DNA from: Paguma larvata | Taxonomy: Eukaryota > Chordata > Mammalia > Carnivora > Viverridae | Length of the DNA stretch: 64,000 nt | Assembly: GCA_030068075.1 (NCBI GenBank) | Contig: CM057839.1 | Location: 17,897,167-17,961,166, forward strand | Reading direction: 5' to 3' | In this document: in pieces, positions 43,641 to 55,975 of the stretch | Layout: every line of letters starts with the position of its first letter | How positions within the stretch are numbered: position 1 is the stretch's first letter | Translations under genes and position numbers: made by a program | The notes under the pieces: generated by a model | The model's database searches: none | What the model saw: the letters and a program-made list of their open reading frames with translations, nothing else | Told to the model about the DNA's origin: nothing

Positions 43641-44767
43641 GACTTACTGGGAAAATCCCACATATATACATCTTGAGAAAGTTTTACAAAGATTTTATGT
43701 AAATTGAGAGCTATGAGTCCAAGATCGATTAAAACAGTTTGAGGATATGATAAATACAGCAGTTTTTGAACTAGGGAGCAGTAAGCCAGGTCTGCAACCA
43801 TTTCTCAATAAATACATAACAAATTCAGAATAGGTTATAAATTCTACTAAATAGCAAAGAGTTAGCCTAAGTAGGACAGCAATTGGAAACAAACTGAAAG
43901 GACTCATTTGAGATTGTGGCAACCCTCTTCTAAATGTTGTCTTCTGTTGTTTCCTCTTGGTTTTAACAAATAAAGGCAGGGATTTACTACTAACTCATAA
44001 TGCACTCTAAGCTTTTATTAAGGACATTCCTATATAAAATTATGCCTTTTGTATGTAAAGTAAACAGGATTTGCTTTTTCTCTGTAGGTATCCGTTAAGC
44101 CTATGGAAAGGAGTATGGTGTCTAAGGCAAGCCCGAATCTGCCACCACCACCACCGAGCTGCAGGTACAGAGAAGCAGAAAAAGCAGTCAGCTGCCTCCC
44201 AGTCATAGGGCAGGCCAGGCAATTATTTCAGTGTCATGAAAATAATGGGCTCCAAATAGCTACAACAGGCAAATGACTATTTCGGGACTTTGGTAAACTA
44301 AAAGCAGATTGGTTATATGCAGGGAAACTCAAGCATTTACTCTTCCTTTTACTCCAGATGAAGATGAGGTCTCACCAATGTTAAATGTGGTTCAAAAAGA
44401 AGGAGTAGGGTCTGTAAACCTTGTCTTAAACTGAGGCACTGAGTGCAGAGATGGTTTGCATAGATTACTCCTTAGGAGTAATGGAAGGCCCAAGTGAAAA
44501 AGGATGCAACATACACAAAATTAGCTTCCCCACTTTGGTCCAGGTCCAGATTCTCACTTGCCCGTGCACCATCAGCTGCGCTGCCTGCTCACCTCTGGGG
44601 TAGATACTCCGGAAACCAGAGAAACTGGGGAACATGCTGGCTCTGCTCCTAGTCTGGATGAACAATGTGCTTCTGGGAACTACGCATCCTTCTACCCTTC
44701 ACTAAAATGTATTTGTAATTTTCTGTGTGTGCATGCATATGTGTGTGCTCCCAACAAAGGAACACTG

Positions 44768-44769
<2 letters not shown>
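43641..44769. other. unclassified DNA with a CCA repeat
   Basis: (CCA)5 (GCCACCACCACCACCGAGC) occurs near 44141-44160. Frames at 43695-43922 and 44558-44884 are short and unremarkable. Confidence 0.4.

Positions 44770-44804
<35 letters not shown>
44770..44804. repeat. (CA)n microsatellite
   Basis: 17 uninterrupted CA units; likely polymorphic. Confidence 0.97.
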
Positions 44805-44807
<3 letters not shown>

Positions 44808-46595
44808 TATGGTTCAATCAAGATGTCATACACACATCAAGCATGAAAACCCAATACTGGCAGAATAACCAAAAATCACATTAAAATACATGCAATTCCC
44901 ACTGGCTGAGAATAAAAGCAAGGCAACTTTCTGGTATACAATGTACAAGTCTGTATAGTGTGCTCATATTTTTCATTAAGTATTTCATGTACTCCCAGTG
45001 AACACACATTTGACCATTGTTTTTCCTTATAATAATTTTGTGTGGATAGCATTATTTTTCCTTGATAGATCAAGAAACTTATATAGAGAATGAATAAAAT
45101 TTCTATCTGGAAAAAAACATTTTTGGGATCCTTTGTTTATCTTCTATTTGTTGTATGTCTTCTTCTGAACATTCAGGATATAATCTGATTTGAGACAACA
45201 TCAAAAAAATGGTCTCAGATCCATACCAGAGGTCTCTAAGCAAATAGAGTAAATTGAAAAAAGAATGTGGGCATAAAACTTTTCTCTCCAATGTCAAGCA
45301 CCTGGAAAATTTAACACCATCATCCCTATGCTCATTCAGAAACAATTCTGAGACACTGTTGTCTGCCAGACACCATGTCGGGTACCGGGAAGGTCTCAGT
45401 GAAACAAAATACAAATTAAATATTTTAATCAGCATCATATTAACAGTCTATGAATTCACAGAATAGTATCGTATGAAAGTCTATTGCTATTCTTGACAAA
45501 AAAATACGCACTAAATTAAAAATTAATTGAAACAAATAGAAGAGCATTCCTCTTCCTTTATTTATTTTTTAATGTAAGCAAGCAGTGAGTGTGAGCACTC
45601 ACTACTGTCATTCACTTATTTTTAGGACCTCATCTGCCCTTATTTACATAAAGGACATATTTTACAACATTCTATAAATGAACACAAAGTAATAAATAAA
45701 CGATTGTCTTACACTCACAGGAGTTCACTGTGTTTTTAAATTTCATGTATATATTTGCAGCTTTCTGATTTTGAAAATTCTAACAGTTGCATTAAAAAGA
45801 AGCAATGAAAAACTATGCTTTTACCATTATTTTATTTTTTAGAAAAAGTACAGGTCCTACATTCTATTTTTTAATAGTTGATTTCAAAGCATTTATTCAA
45901 ATATTTTCACGGTGGCTTTCACTTATTAAACACACAATGATTAGGATCCACTATGTGCGTGTGAATCCATGTGTATAGAGAGGTAAATAAGATATGATAC
46001 AAAAAACTCGAATAACTTCTCAACCTCCACATCTTGTAGATATTTACAGGACGCTCTCTTCAAAGACAGTAGAAATACATATGATTATTAGGATCGCATG
46101 CATCACTCGTTGAAATCAACCATACACGGGCCATATGGTCAGCTGAGGGACTGATATCATACAGAATCAAGGATATTTTGTTGATACAAAATAATTCCAA
46201 AGCAAGTCCTAGAGTATCCTCAAGTATTTGAAAGCAAGCAATACTCTTCAAATAAACTATGAGTGAAGAGGAGTTATAAGGAGAATAGAAACCATTTTGA
46301 AACGAGTCGTTTGGCAAAAACATCAAAATGTGCAGACTGGAAGCAAAGCCACGCTTAGAAGGAAATTCATAGGATCACATTATTTTTTCAGAAGGGCAGA
46401 AGGTAGAATTGAGAGCTGACTGTTCATTGCCCAGGATAGAGATGGTTGATAGTTTCTAAACTGGATACATCTAGGTAATGAGTTTACTAAAATTAATACA
46501 CATATTTTGGCTGTATTTCATACATGTATATGATAGATTTATACATGAAAAAGAGCTAAAACTGTTGAAAATGAAGACTTTTCAAAAATTCTTAA
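44805..46595. other. unique AT-rich DNA
   Basis: A 111-codon antisense frame (45103-45438) and an 88-codon one (46060-46326) show no domain. No clear transposon; 45870-46000 has faint L2-like wording only. Confidence 0.4.
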
Positions 46596-46603
46596 ATTAA
46601 AAA

Positions 46604-46815
46604 AGTTTTTTTAATGTTTATTTTTTAGAGAGAGACAGAGACAGAGAGTGAGAGGGGGAGGGACAGAGAGAGAGAGGGAGACAGAGAACTCAAAGCAGGC
46701 TCCAGGCTCTGTGCTATCAGCACAGAACCCAACACAGGGCTCGAACCCATGAACTGTGAGATCATGACCTGAATTGAAGCTGGACGCCTAACTGACTGAG
46801 CCATCCAGGTGCCCT
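46604..46815 (-). mobile_element. felid SINE, antisense
   Basis: The reverse complement begins AGGGCACCTGGATGGCTCAG. The CT-rich linker is long ((GA)n and AGAGAGGGAG). Flanks are A/T-only, so the TSD is unclear. Confidence 0.94.
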
Positions 46816-47489
46816 AAAAACTACTTTTTCTTTAATCAGCATGTTAGTATTGTAACTTAGAGAATTGTAAACCATATGTGTATATTATTTTGAATAGACC
46901 AATGAAAACACTGATTATAAAACAAATTAATTCCTTTTTTCTATACAATTTCAATGTTTCCATTATTATTAGTTAGAAGGCAAGAGATGACTTGTGCCAG
47001 ATACATAGTGTGGTGTCAATGAACATTTCCCTTTTCCCCTTAAAATATACATGCTAGACTGGCCATCATGTGGTGTGCAAATAAACAGAAAATCTATCAT
47101 AGGCTGATATAAAGAAGGACTGTGAAATTGCTAACGATATTTTTTCTAATATGCAATGGACACATACGGAAGAATGAACATTTATGCTTTAACAGTCATA
47201 TATGCATGAAACTACACGGCAGCATAAATATAAATTTACTCTCTTATTATCTTTGTCAGAAGAAAGTGCTTAAAAAGAATTCACATATTAATACTTGGTT
47301 ATGCAATATGATTAAATTAATTTTATTAAAACAGAATTCTAACATAAAAAATATGCATGTTACAATATAAAAACACCCTGTGTAAGAAAACAAATTAACA
47401 CATAAGTAGATCATGCAGTTGGGCCACTGAATCATTCTCTAAGCCTATATGCTATGACACTCATAAATGAATGGATATAGTCCACTACA

Positions 47490-47534
<45 letters not shown>

Positions 47535-47970
47535 CTCTTCATTTTCATAATGGGAAATGGTGAAAAGCCCAAGAGAAAATGCAGGAATCTTTGATAGTAA
47601 GACCTTTCCAGATTAAGGAGGTTCTCCTTGGAGGTAACTTAGAGGATAACACCTTCCACTACACTTGACACAAGATCAAGGGTTTACTTGGGCATGGATT
47701 TGTGGGAGAGAAATCATAGCCTGGGGTAAGACAAAGTAGGAGTGAGAAAGTTTAGTGCCAGACACACAGAGTTTCAAACACTTTTCAAGCCAAATGGAAA
47801 TCAATACCTATTTACTTTTTAAAAACACACAATTTCTTCACCTTAGGAAGTGCTAATTGCTTATCACAGAGGCACAACTTTTCCAGATAAACCAACTAAA
47901 GAGTTTGCTTAGGAAACAATCTCACATTTCACAGAAATGGGTTTGGGGGCCAAAGACGGTTAAAAATGTA
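46816..47970. other. unique AT-rich DNA with a long TG microsatellite
   Basis: A frame at 47122-47370 has no domain. The TG tract is listed separately. No transposon recognised. Confidence 0.4.
47492..47533. repeat. (TG)21 microsatellite
   Basis: 42 bp of uninterrupted TG, the longest pure dinucleotide run in the window; likely polymorphic. Confidence 0.97.
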
Positions 47971-48387
47971 TTCAGGTATACCTCAGAGAGACAGCAGGTT
48001 CAGCTCCAGACCACCGGAAAAAAGCAAATATTGCAATAAAGGGGGCCAAATGAATTTTTTAGTTTCCCAGTGCATACGAATTATGTTTGTTTACACTATA
48101 TTGTAGTCTATTAAATGTGCAATATTATTATGTCTAAGGAAACAATGTACATGACTTAATTAAAAAAACACTATTGTGAAAGAATGCTAACCATCATCAA
48201 AGCTTTCAGTGGGTTGTAGTCTTTCTGTTGGTGGAGGGTCTTGACTTGATGTGAGGTTGACGGCTGCTGACTGATCACAGTGTTGGTTATTGAAGATTGG
48301 GGTGGCTGTGGTAATTTCTTAAAACAAGACAAGAAGGACACGTGCCATATCTATTGCCTTCTTTTCACAAAGAAGTTCTCTGTAGTT

Positions 48388-48588
48388 GAGGCACCTGGTT
48401 GGCTCAGTTAGTTGAGAAACCGATTTCAGCTCAGGTCATGATCTCGGGGTTCTATGGATTTGAGCCCCATATCAGGTGTCAGGATGGAGCCTGCCTTCGA
48501 ATCCTTTGCCCCTCCCCCATTCATGCTTGTGCTCTATCTCTCTCTCTCTTTCGCTCTCTCTCTCAAAACTAAATAAGCTTTAAAAAAC
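48388..48588 (+). mobile_element. felid SINE inserted in the Tigger element
   Basis: Head GAGGCACCTGGTTGGCTCAG, tail CAAAACTAAATAAGCTTTAAA. TSD AAGTTCTCTGTAG (48373-48385) against AATTTCTCTGCAA (48590-48602) is imperfect. Its sequence is Tigger-derived on both sides, which shows the order of events. Confidence 0.95.
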
Positions 48589-48723
48589 AAATTTCTCTGC
48601 AACATGTGATGCTATTTGATAGCATTTTACCCACAGTAGAACTTTCAAACTTGGAGTCAGTCCTTTCAAACCCTGCCACTGCTTTATCAACTAAGTTTAT
48701 AGAATATTCTACATCCCCTTTGG

Positions 48724-48930
48724 TCATTTCAACTCTCTTCCTAAAACATCATCACCAGGAGTAAATTCCATCTTAAGAAACAATTTTATTTGTTCACCCA
48801 TAAGAAGCAACTCCTCATCCATTAACATTTTGTCACGGGATTGCAACAATTCAATCACGTCTTCAGGCTTCGCTTCCAATTCTAATTCTCTTGCTGTTTT
48901 TGTCACACCTGCAGTTGCTGCCTCTACCAA
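48724..48930 (-). pseudogene. remnant of Tigger transposase C-terminal region
   Basis: A 68-residue minus-strand frame inside the Tigger element, starting MVEAATAGVTKTARELELEA. It corresponds to the acidic, leucine-rich C-terminal part of the pogo/Tigger transposase (DDE superfamily, JRK/CENP-B relatives). The catalytic DDE core and the HTH domains are missing. It is preserved only as an open frame by chance of age; no expression is implied. Confidence 0.7.
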
Positions 48931-48951
48931 AGTTTCGGACCCTCAATTTGT

Positions 48952-48975
48952 AAAAACAAAACAAAACAAAACGAA
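48952..48975. repeat. (AAAAC)n short tandem repeat
   Basis: About four AAAAC units, in the Tigger 3' part beside the deletion junction. Confidence 0.8.
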
Positions 48976-49030
48976 ACATAATATCTGTGAAGTGCAATAA
49001 AACAGAGCGCAATAAGACAAGGTAAGCCTA

Positions 49031-49525
49031 TACCGTCCACCATTCCTATATATTTAGTTATCATTTGTCCACTTAAATTATTTTGGTGTATTTTTCCAAT
49101 TTTAGTACTGACAATTGTTTCAGAGTATGCCATAATTTTGAATATAAAGAAAACAAAATACTATTCTATATTTGGACATTTTTTTTCATGATGAGCCATA
49201 AACAGTCAAAGTTATAACACACAGATTCCGTGGGCTACAATTTGCCCTTTACAAGGGTATAAATGGACTAGACATTTCTCCAAGTGACAAAGTTAGAAAA
49301 GAAAATCCCTTTCTTTCAGGTATAATATAAGAGCTCCTTACAGACTTCTGTGGGTCATTTGTAGTTATAAGAAATGTTTAATATTACTTTTCTAGTTTCT
49401 TTGAGAAGACACAAATGTGTTCACCATTTGAGAGAGATTTTGTTTTTCTACTCCCTACAAGTACTTAGTTTACTGGCATTTAAAAAATCTTTCCCAAGAG
49501 TGATGTAAACTCAGAAAATATTGCA
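49031..49525. other. unique AT-rich DNA
   Basis: No feature recognised. Confidence 0.4.
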
Positions 49526-49526
49526 T

Positions 49527-49680
49527 TATCATTCATTCATTCATTCAACAAATATTTGTTGATTACAAATTATAGTCTAGGCGCTGTTTTAAGTGCAGGA
49601 GATACACAACAGGCAATATTTCTACTTTCTTGGAGCTTCTATTTTAGCAAGGGAATGTAAATAATGAAATAAGTTACATA
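49527..49680 (-). repeat. L2 LINE 3' end, antisense
   Basis: Four CATT units run into CATTCAACAAATATTTGTTGA. Then TAGTCTAGGCGCTGTTTTAAG, GGAGATACACAACAGGCAATA and CTTGGAGCTTCTATTTTAGC follow. This is the antisense L2 3' end, well preserved. Confidence 0.82.
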
Positions 49681-49707
49681 CACGTAATTTATTAATAATA
49701 AAGTTTT

Positions 49708-49738
<31 letters not shown>

Positions 49739-49750
49739 AACACACGCACA
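49708..49750. repeat. (CA)n microsatellite, interrupted
   Basis: ACACAC run with a TATA and AAA interruption; about 43 bp in total. Confidence 0.92.
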
Positions 49751-52138
49751 TTTATGTGTAAAGTAAAATATACCAGAGACAGACATAAGGGATGGTTGGA
49801 GGATAAGGAAGAATATGAGGAGGGATTTCATTTTTTACAGTTGGTTATGTGAGACATCACTGAGAATTGACTCTGGTCTACGACATGCAGACCTTGAGGG
49901 TATAAGCTTAGGAAATCTAGAACTTAGAGGGTTCTAGACAAAGGGAAGGCAAGACCAAGGCAAAGACGACCCTATGGTGCAAGAAAACTGGGCAGGCAGA
50001 AAACTGGTTTTAGCAAGAGCAATTCTTAGCTTCTAGTCATAACGGATGTAAACACGAAGAAAAGGAAAACTTAGATTAGTCTTAATGGTCTCAAAGCTGA
50101 TGATGGAGTGAGGTTGCCACTATTTTGTGAAGTACAAGAAATTTCTGGGGCTCTCTCTTCATTCTTCTTGTCGTAAGCGTGAAAGCCAGTGAGGAGGAAT
50201 CTTAGACTACTGGAGGCTCGTCTTCCTTTAAAGGATTTTTACCACAAAGGGACTTATGTGAAAGCTGTGACTCTATTCTTTCTAATGTGGACTTTGCATA
50301 AAACCATGACTCTAGGATTGTATGAACAGAGACACATGTTTGTAGGTAAGTAATCAGAGTTTCATGATAAGCTACACTGCCATTACCAATTACATAAGAA
50401 TATTCAAAGATTTGAGAAAATAAAGTCGAAACTGCTTTTACATTCAGGGAATTCTGAGATGTGTTCTACAAGAAAAATGGGTCAGCTGAATTATTAGTTT
50501 GTTGTTCAAAATTCTAATGATGTTTATGGCATGTACTTCATTAAGCTCCTAGTGAGGTGGTAGGAGAGCCTTTTAATTTTTTAATCCACTTCTGGCAGCA
50601 GCAAGAGATTATAGGAGGCTTGTTTCTAATCTTCTCACAGATCAGATTTAATGATTTTAATTTTCTTTCATTCTGCAGTTGCATTGCCTGAATTCTGAGG
50701 TGTAACATTTCATCGATATGGATCAAGACTGATCATGACATCGTTTTATTGTTCACAATAAATGTGAAAGATAGCTGTTATTTTTTTTTCCCTCCTACTT
50801 GTCTAATAGCCAGGGAAAGGAGGGAATTTAATTATAGCAAAAATAGTAACAAAATACAATTGATGTGCACTACTGAGATCAAGATTAAATACTTAAACCA
50901 ATCGAAACAAACTTTTTTATGCATCCATTTAATGTACAATTTAGCTTTACTGGATTTGAGATACTAGCAACCTATAATTCATAAATGTTGTTTGTATCCA
51001 AACTGCTGCATATAAAGTTGGATTCTCTAATTGTTTCATTGAAGAAAACAAACATCCTTACACTGAAAAACATATCTGAATCAGTTTGCAAGTGTCCCAT
51101 GTCCTACAGATTAGAGAAAAACTACATGCTTATCTATCATGTCAAACGCTGCGATTTTTTTTCTGCCACTTTTAAAGTGTGCTAAGCACCTCAGAGATTC
51201 CCACTGTTCCATTGCCATGTTCTTAAATGCTTCATTCTTTGTTACTAAGTAACAACATAGCAGACAGCTGTGGTTGTCCGGAACTCACCCTTACACCCAG
51301 CAGGTAGGTTTCTCCACTTGGATGGCTCAAGGTGCAGGAACAAGGGGGAGGTCTCAGCTCATATTAGCCCATGAGAAAAAGGGTCCATCATTACCTTTGT
51401 AGAAATTCCAAGAAGCAACAGGCAACAGAATTATCTCTGTTTTTATCCTTTCCAAAAGTTTTTGATTCTCTTTCATGTGAGCCATGGCCGTCTCTTTTCT
51501 GGTTTACCTTAAATGTAGCGTTGCTCATAGGATTGGAACTTTTATTATTCTTTGAATATATTTTTACTCTCTTAAGTGCTTATTTAGATTTATCTTTCTA
51601 TTTCCAGTCTTTATCACATCTTACTGCGACAATTTCCTTCCCTCCAAAACACTCAACAAAATGGTGCTGGTGTCTCACAATAGTATGAAATGGATGTCAA
51701 AACTAGGAAGGCAAAGATAATTCAAATCACGTAGATTAAATGTTGGAAATGCTTTCATAGAATAGATGTATGTATATTATATATAATTTGATATATATGT
51801 ATGTTTTCATATTATTTTCCTCTTTCGTTCAGGCAGACAATGTGACTTTGTGATCACCATAATTCAATGTAAATGATAAGCAACTTTGCTAAAATGCCTT
51901 TGGTAAGAAAGTATGTATCATTAGAATCCAATCTCTAAATATCTGTATAAATGAATTTTACTTTCAACTGCTCATTATTTCAACTGCAGTAAGTAAAATC
52001 TGATCGTTTTAAATGACCACAGACTTCATCAAAATATTTTTATTATGGGCATAAAAATAAAATATAATCACATCTAGATTAAGTGGATTTTTATAATACT
52101 TTTTAAATTTAATTTCATTTTTATTTGTATCAGGTATT
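49751..52138. other. about 2.4 kb of unique DNA
   Basis: No recognised transposon. Frames 50541-50726, 50749-50967, 50985-51185 and 51371-51688 (105 codons) show no domain and no consistent frame bias. Confidence 0.4.
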
Positions 52139-52154
52139 AAATGCCTTTACTTTC

Positions 52155-52366
52155 TGGGCAGTTGGGTGGCTCAGTCAGTTGAGCGTCCGACTTCGGCTCA
52201 GGTCATGATCTCACGATCTGTGAGCTTAAGCCCCGCATCGGACTCTGTGCTGAGACCTCAGAGCCTGCTTTGGATTCTGTGTGTGTGTGTCTCTCTCTGC
52301 CCGTCACTCACTCATGTTCTGTCTCTGTCTCTCAAAAATAAATAAACATTAAATATATAAATAAAT
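52155..52366 (+). mobile_element. felid SINE
   Basis: Head GGGCAGTTGGGTGGCTCAGT, then TTGAGCGTCCGACTTCGGCT (CpG-rich, near consensus), a short (TG)n, and the AAATAAATAAACATTAAATA tail. TSD about AAATGCCTTTACTTTC (52139-52154) against AAATGCTTTTATTTTC (about 52367-52382). Confidence 0.96.
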
Positions 52367-52382
52367 AAATGCTTTTATTTTC

Positions 52383-54025
52383 AATGAACACATTGGCTTT
52401 TTTTTCCCTAAAAATTTAGTGCAAAGATACTTCCTTTATTCATATTTCCCAGTGGATTCTGACATGTCTTTCAAAAAACAGAAACACAGGAATTTAGAAA
52501 AGAAATAAGAATAATAATAGTGAAGAAAGATACTTAACTAGTAATAGAATTCTGACATATTAACTGCAACCCCATATTTAATTATCACCATTGGCCTTCA
52601 AATAACTGTTGACACTGGAAACTATTTAAGCACAAAGCCACAGCACATAGTATACAGGGTAAAACAAAATCTTTTTTTCTCCTAGTAATACACATATATA
52701 AGGAGTTAATTTTCTCAAGAATATTGCCTTTCCAAGTGATTCACCCGCATGTAGTCAAGAAATGCTTTCAAGGAGGATAAATGTGAATCATATAATGATA
52801 TTGACAACCTCGTTTCTAATGTCTTTGATTAAAATAAGCAAGCTATGCTATTACCTTTAATTCTGGAACTGCAAAGCTGAACACAAGCTAATAGAAATTA
52901 TGGTTGATATCCAAGGAAGACATGTGTGCTAAAAGCATGGTACGTGGAAGGCACTATTCTGGGAGCAGTGAACCCTTACAGAGCTAAGGTAGACTATTCA
53001 TATATTTTGTCTTCATACTGTATTGATTCTCACCCATATCTCAAGCACAGCTTTCTCAGTAGCCTGCAAAGGAGATGGCTATCATGAGGACAGTGCAAAA
53101 ATGGTGTAGGATAACATTGCTTAGGATTAGACACATTGTTCTATATCAATCTAAAATTGTACAATCTGTGGTTCCTCTTAAGTTTTACTGACATGCTAAA
53201 TACCAGGAAATCATGATGCTTAATATTCCTGCTACCTACTTGTGTCTTAGAGTGTGATAAACATCTTGTTTTGGTTATAGTCAATGAACTCCCCAGAGGA
53301 TTGCAGGCCACCAGGAGAACACTTAGACCACACATTTCTCGAGTTGTGTTTCCTAGATGGATTAGGGTGCATTCTATCAGGGAAATCGTACATATTTGAA
53401 GTCATTTTGGATCTAAGCAAGAACAATGCCACAAAAAAATACTGGAAATTCTTACAATTTTTCAAACAGTGACTGTAATTTAAAGTATATCAAGCAATAC
53501 AAATATTATAATAACATGCCAATTTGGAGAAGACTCAAGAAAATGTGAGTCGTACCTAAAGGCTTAAAGAATAATATATTTCTTTCTGAAAATAGTTGAA
53601 TCCCAAAAATATGAAGCTAGTAGTTATATCTTTCAGTGACTTTTTTTCTACCCAGATAGAGTACTAGGTTTTAAAAACCCAAATATGCACATCAGTCCTT
53701 GCACCAGAGCCTCAGAAAAACCACAACTTTCATGTAAACACATGCTTTTAAAAAGTTTCTTTTGAGAGTATGAGAAATAAAAACGCTTCCCCAGGAATAG
53801 TAACAGCATACCTAAGTGTGTTCCCACTAGAATGGAACAGATGGTAGTTATTATTGTCTCTAAAACTTTTTATTTATGGATTACATTCTTGAAAATGTTA
53901 GGTCCAATTTCATTTTCAAGAATATAAGCTCCTTGAGAATTCAGCCTGCTTTATAAAGATCACTGGCCAGTTTTCAGTTCATTTAAAATAACTTACATTA
54001 GATATTCATTCATGGCCCTTATTTC
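52383..54025. other. unique AT-rich DNA
   Basis: Short frames at 53141-53335, 53247-53465 and 53284-53472 overlap on opposite strands. No domain and no clear repeat; 53905-53960 has faint L2-like words. Confidence 0.4.
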
Positions 54026-54029
54026 ATTT

Positions 54030-54165
54030 TCAAAATCACTCTTTGAATTTTCCTACTTTGCAGATGCAGAAGGTGGGACTTAGAAAAACTATAATTTGTC
54101 CAATGTGGGCCCAGTTGAATAAAAACTAGGGCTTTAATCTACATATTTTGGTGCTATAATCATGT
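54030..54165 (-). repeat. MIR SINE fragment, antisense
   Basis: CCTACTTTGCAGATGCAGAAGGTG, TAATTTGTCCAATGTGG, then AACTAGGGCTTTAATCTACA, parallels antisense MIR (CATTTTACAGATGAGGAAACTGAGG...GGGATTCGAACCCA). Confidence 0.5.
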
Positions 54166-54645
54166 CATTCATTTATACACAAACATAAACCATAATTAAA
54201 TTTTAGGAGTGAAATCTGGCAAACAACATGACATTGGGAATCTAGAGACATCTGTTACGGTTACCTGAATAAGGAGGCCGGGATGAATTTTCACAGTAAA
54301 TGGATAAAACAGGAACACATTATCTATTGATTATGCTCTCTAGGTATTCTCTTTTTTTTTTTCTTGATGAAGGTTTCAGTCTACATCTAATCTATTTGAA
54401 ATGGGAAAACATCACAGATCTCCAAGTAAATAATAGCTTTGAACCCACGGGAAAGGGAAAGATGCGAGCAAGCCAGCTAAGGAAAATAGAATTATGAAGT
54501 AACTTTTTCAATAAATCAAGGCAATGAATCAAGACCAGAACCTCGGAACAAAATGATTCCATATTTCTCCCTCCTTGAGGTAAAAGTTGATCATGCAATT
54601 ATATTCATATTACTTAATTTACTTAATTTTAAAAGATATCTTTTT

Positions 54646-55626
54646 GGAGTAGTCAACCTGGCTGAGAAATAGGAGGACCCGAAGTTCTCTCATTCCTCAA
54701 GCACAGCAGTCCTGAGGCCAGAAGACTCGGAATTCCAAGAATCTAGGCTACAGAGTGACAGAAACATTTCCAGGAGCCCGTGGGACAACTTGGAAAGCCA
54801 CAGGTGCTTGATGGTGAATTGGGAGATAGAAAATGGGCAGTGCAGGCATGAAAGGGAGGGATCCCCTTCTGTGGAGAGACAAAAGGAAGAGAAAGAGAGG
54901 CTATGGAAGTGTATTTGAACAAGAGAAAAACCTCCCCATACCACGGACCGGGGAATGGAAAAATTGGAGAAAGAACCAATTCCTAACTTGCAAACAACCT
55001 TAAGAGTAACAACCCAGGGTTGCAGAGCATTCTCTGGACAGGGGCTGGCCACCCTGTTCAAGTGTCTGGGGAGGAGTGGAGCCAGTCCTGGGCTCGGTAG
55101 GGAGCTGAGAGATGCAGTCAGAGAGAGCAGTCCCTCCCTTGAGTGCTGTGGGAAGAAGGCATATAGCAGCTCCAAGGACAAAAGACCCTGTAGGCACCGG
55201 CCAGTCAGAAGCCATTTGTCAGCTGGCTGGGAGAAGTGGCTCTACCTTGGAACCAGAGTGCAAAGACCAGGATCCTTTAAGACACTGGGGGTTTGAATCC
55301 CAGTCCAGCATCTGGGAGGGGCAGGAGACTGTGAATTGGGACAAACTGGCCTGCTCGGGCCCACGCAGCACTGTGAGACTGAACAGAGTGGTTTGGATCG
55401 CCTGGTCCAGGGAGGAGAGCCTGCAGCGTCACCATTTTTCTCCGTGTCTCCAGTAAGGTGGGGCTTCAGGGAACAGGACAGTGGGCTACTGTGGAAGTGG
55501 GACATGCCTACACCAAACCAGGCCTGGTAACTGTTTATCTACAGGAATGGGATTGACGCTGACCAAGTCAGACGGCCGCTCTTCCAGAGCAACACAGCCA
55601 TCAGTTCCAAGACACCATCAGGTATC
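54646..55626 (+). promoter_or_regulatory. L1 5' UTR (former internal Pol II promoter)
   Basis: About 1 kb of GC-richer, CpG-containing sequence starts GGAGTAGTCAACCTGGCTGA. It runs through GGACAGGGGCTGGCCACCCTG and GGGCGGG-poor but G-rich text to CAGACGGCCGCTCTTCCAGAGC. In L1 this region drives transcription of the element. The minus strand carries a 163-codon frame (54690-55181). Promoter activity today is unknown. Confidence 0.75.
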
Positions 55627-55975
55627 AGTGCAGCAGTTTTTGTATTTTCTGATTTGTTTCTCGGTCAATTCTTTTTATTTTTTTTCTTCCTTTTCTTCCT
55701 CTTATTTCTTCCCTTCTCTATTCTGGTTATCTGGTTGTTGGTTTGTTTAAGCAGACATTTTTAATATATCCTTTTTCACACCTCTTCTTTATCTCTGTCT
55801 TTTGTATTTCCCCCTCTCTCTTCTTCTGGATTAAACTGTATAGTTTCTCTGATTCTCTCCCTGGTTACTTTTTTTTCACTCCTTTTTCCCTGCCCCTGTC
55901 ATTTCTCTCTTTGTATGGGATAAGGCTTCTTTCACCACCACCCCGTTTTTATAATTTTTTTCTAGGGTTACTTCA
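55627..55975 (+). repeat. pyrimidine-rich tract between L1 5' UTR and ORF1
   Basis: Around 330 bases dominated by C and T (TTTTTTTCTTCCTTTTCTTCC, CCCCCTCTCTCTTCTTCTGG and similar). Such a tract is a regular part of carnivore L1 upstream of ORF1. Confidence 0.8.

Larger units (their letters stand above)
47973..49030 (-). mobile_element. Tigger1-like DNA transposon, internally deleted, with a SINE inside
   Basis: Both ends are visible: CAGGTATACCTCAGAGAGAC on the left, and the inverted counterpart ...CAAGGTAAGCCTA on the right, followed by TA (target TA). The left flank has TT rather than TA. The inner text (TTCAGCTCCAGACCACCGG, GGTGGAGGGTCTTGACTTGA, GATAGCATTTTACCCACAGT) is Tigger1. Only about 850 bp of Tigger sequence remain of ~2.4 kb. 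The transposase middle is lost at a junction near 48930-48945, so it cannot supply its own transposase. Confidence 0.88.

Noticed and set aside
55112..55456. 114-codon sense frame in the L1 5' UTR
   Set aside because: Several overlapping frames exist on both strands there because stops are rare in GC-richer sequence. It is upstream of ORF1, with no family support.
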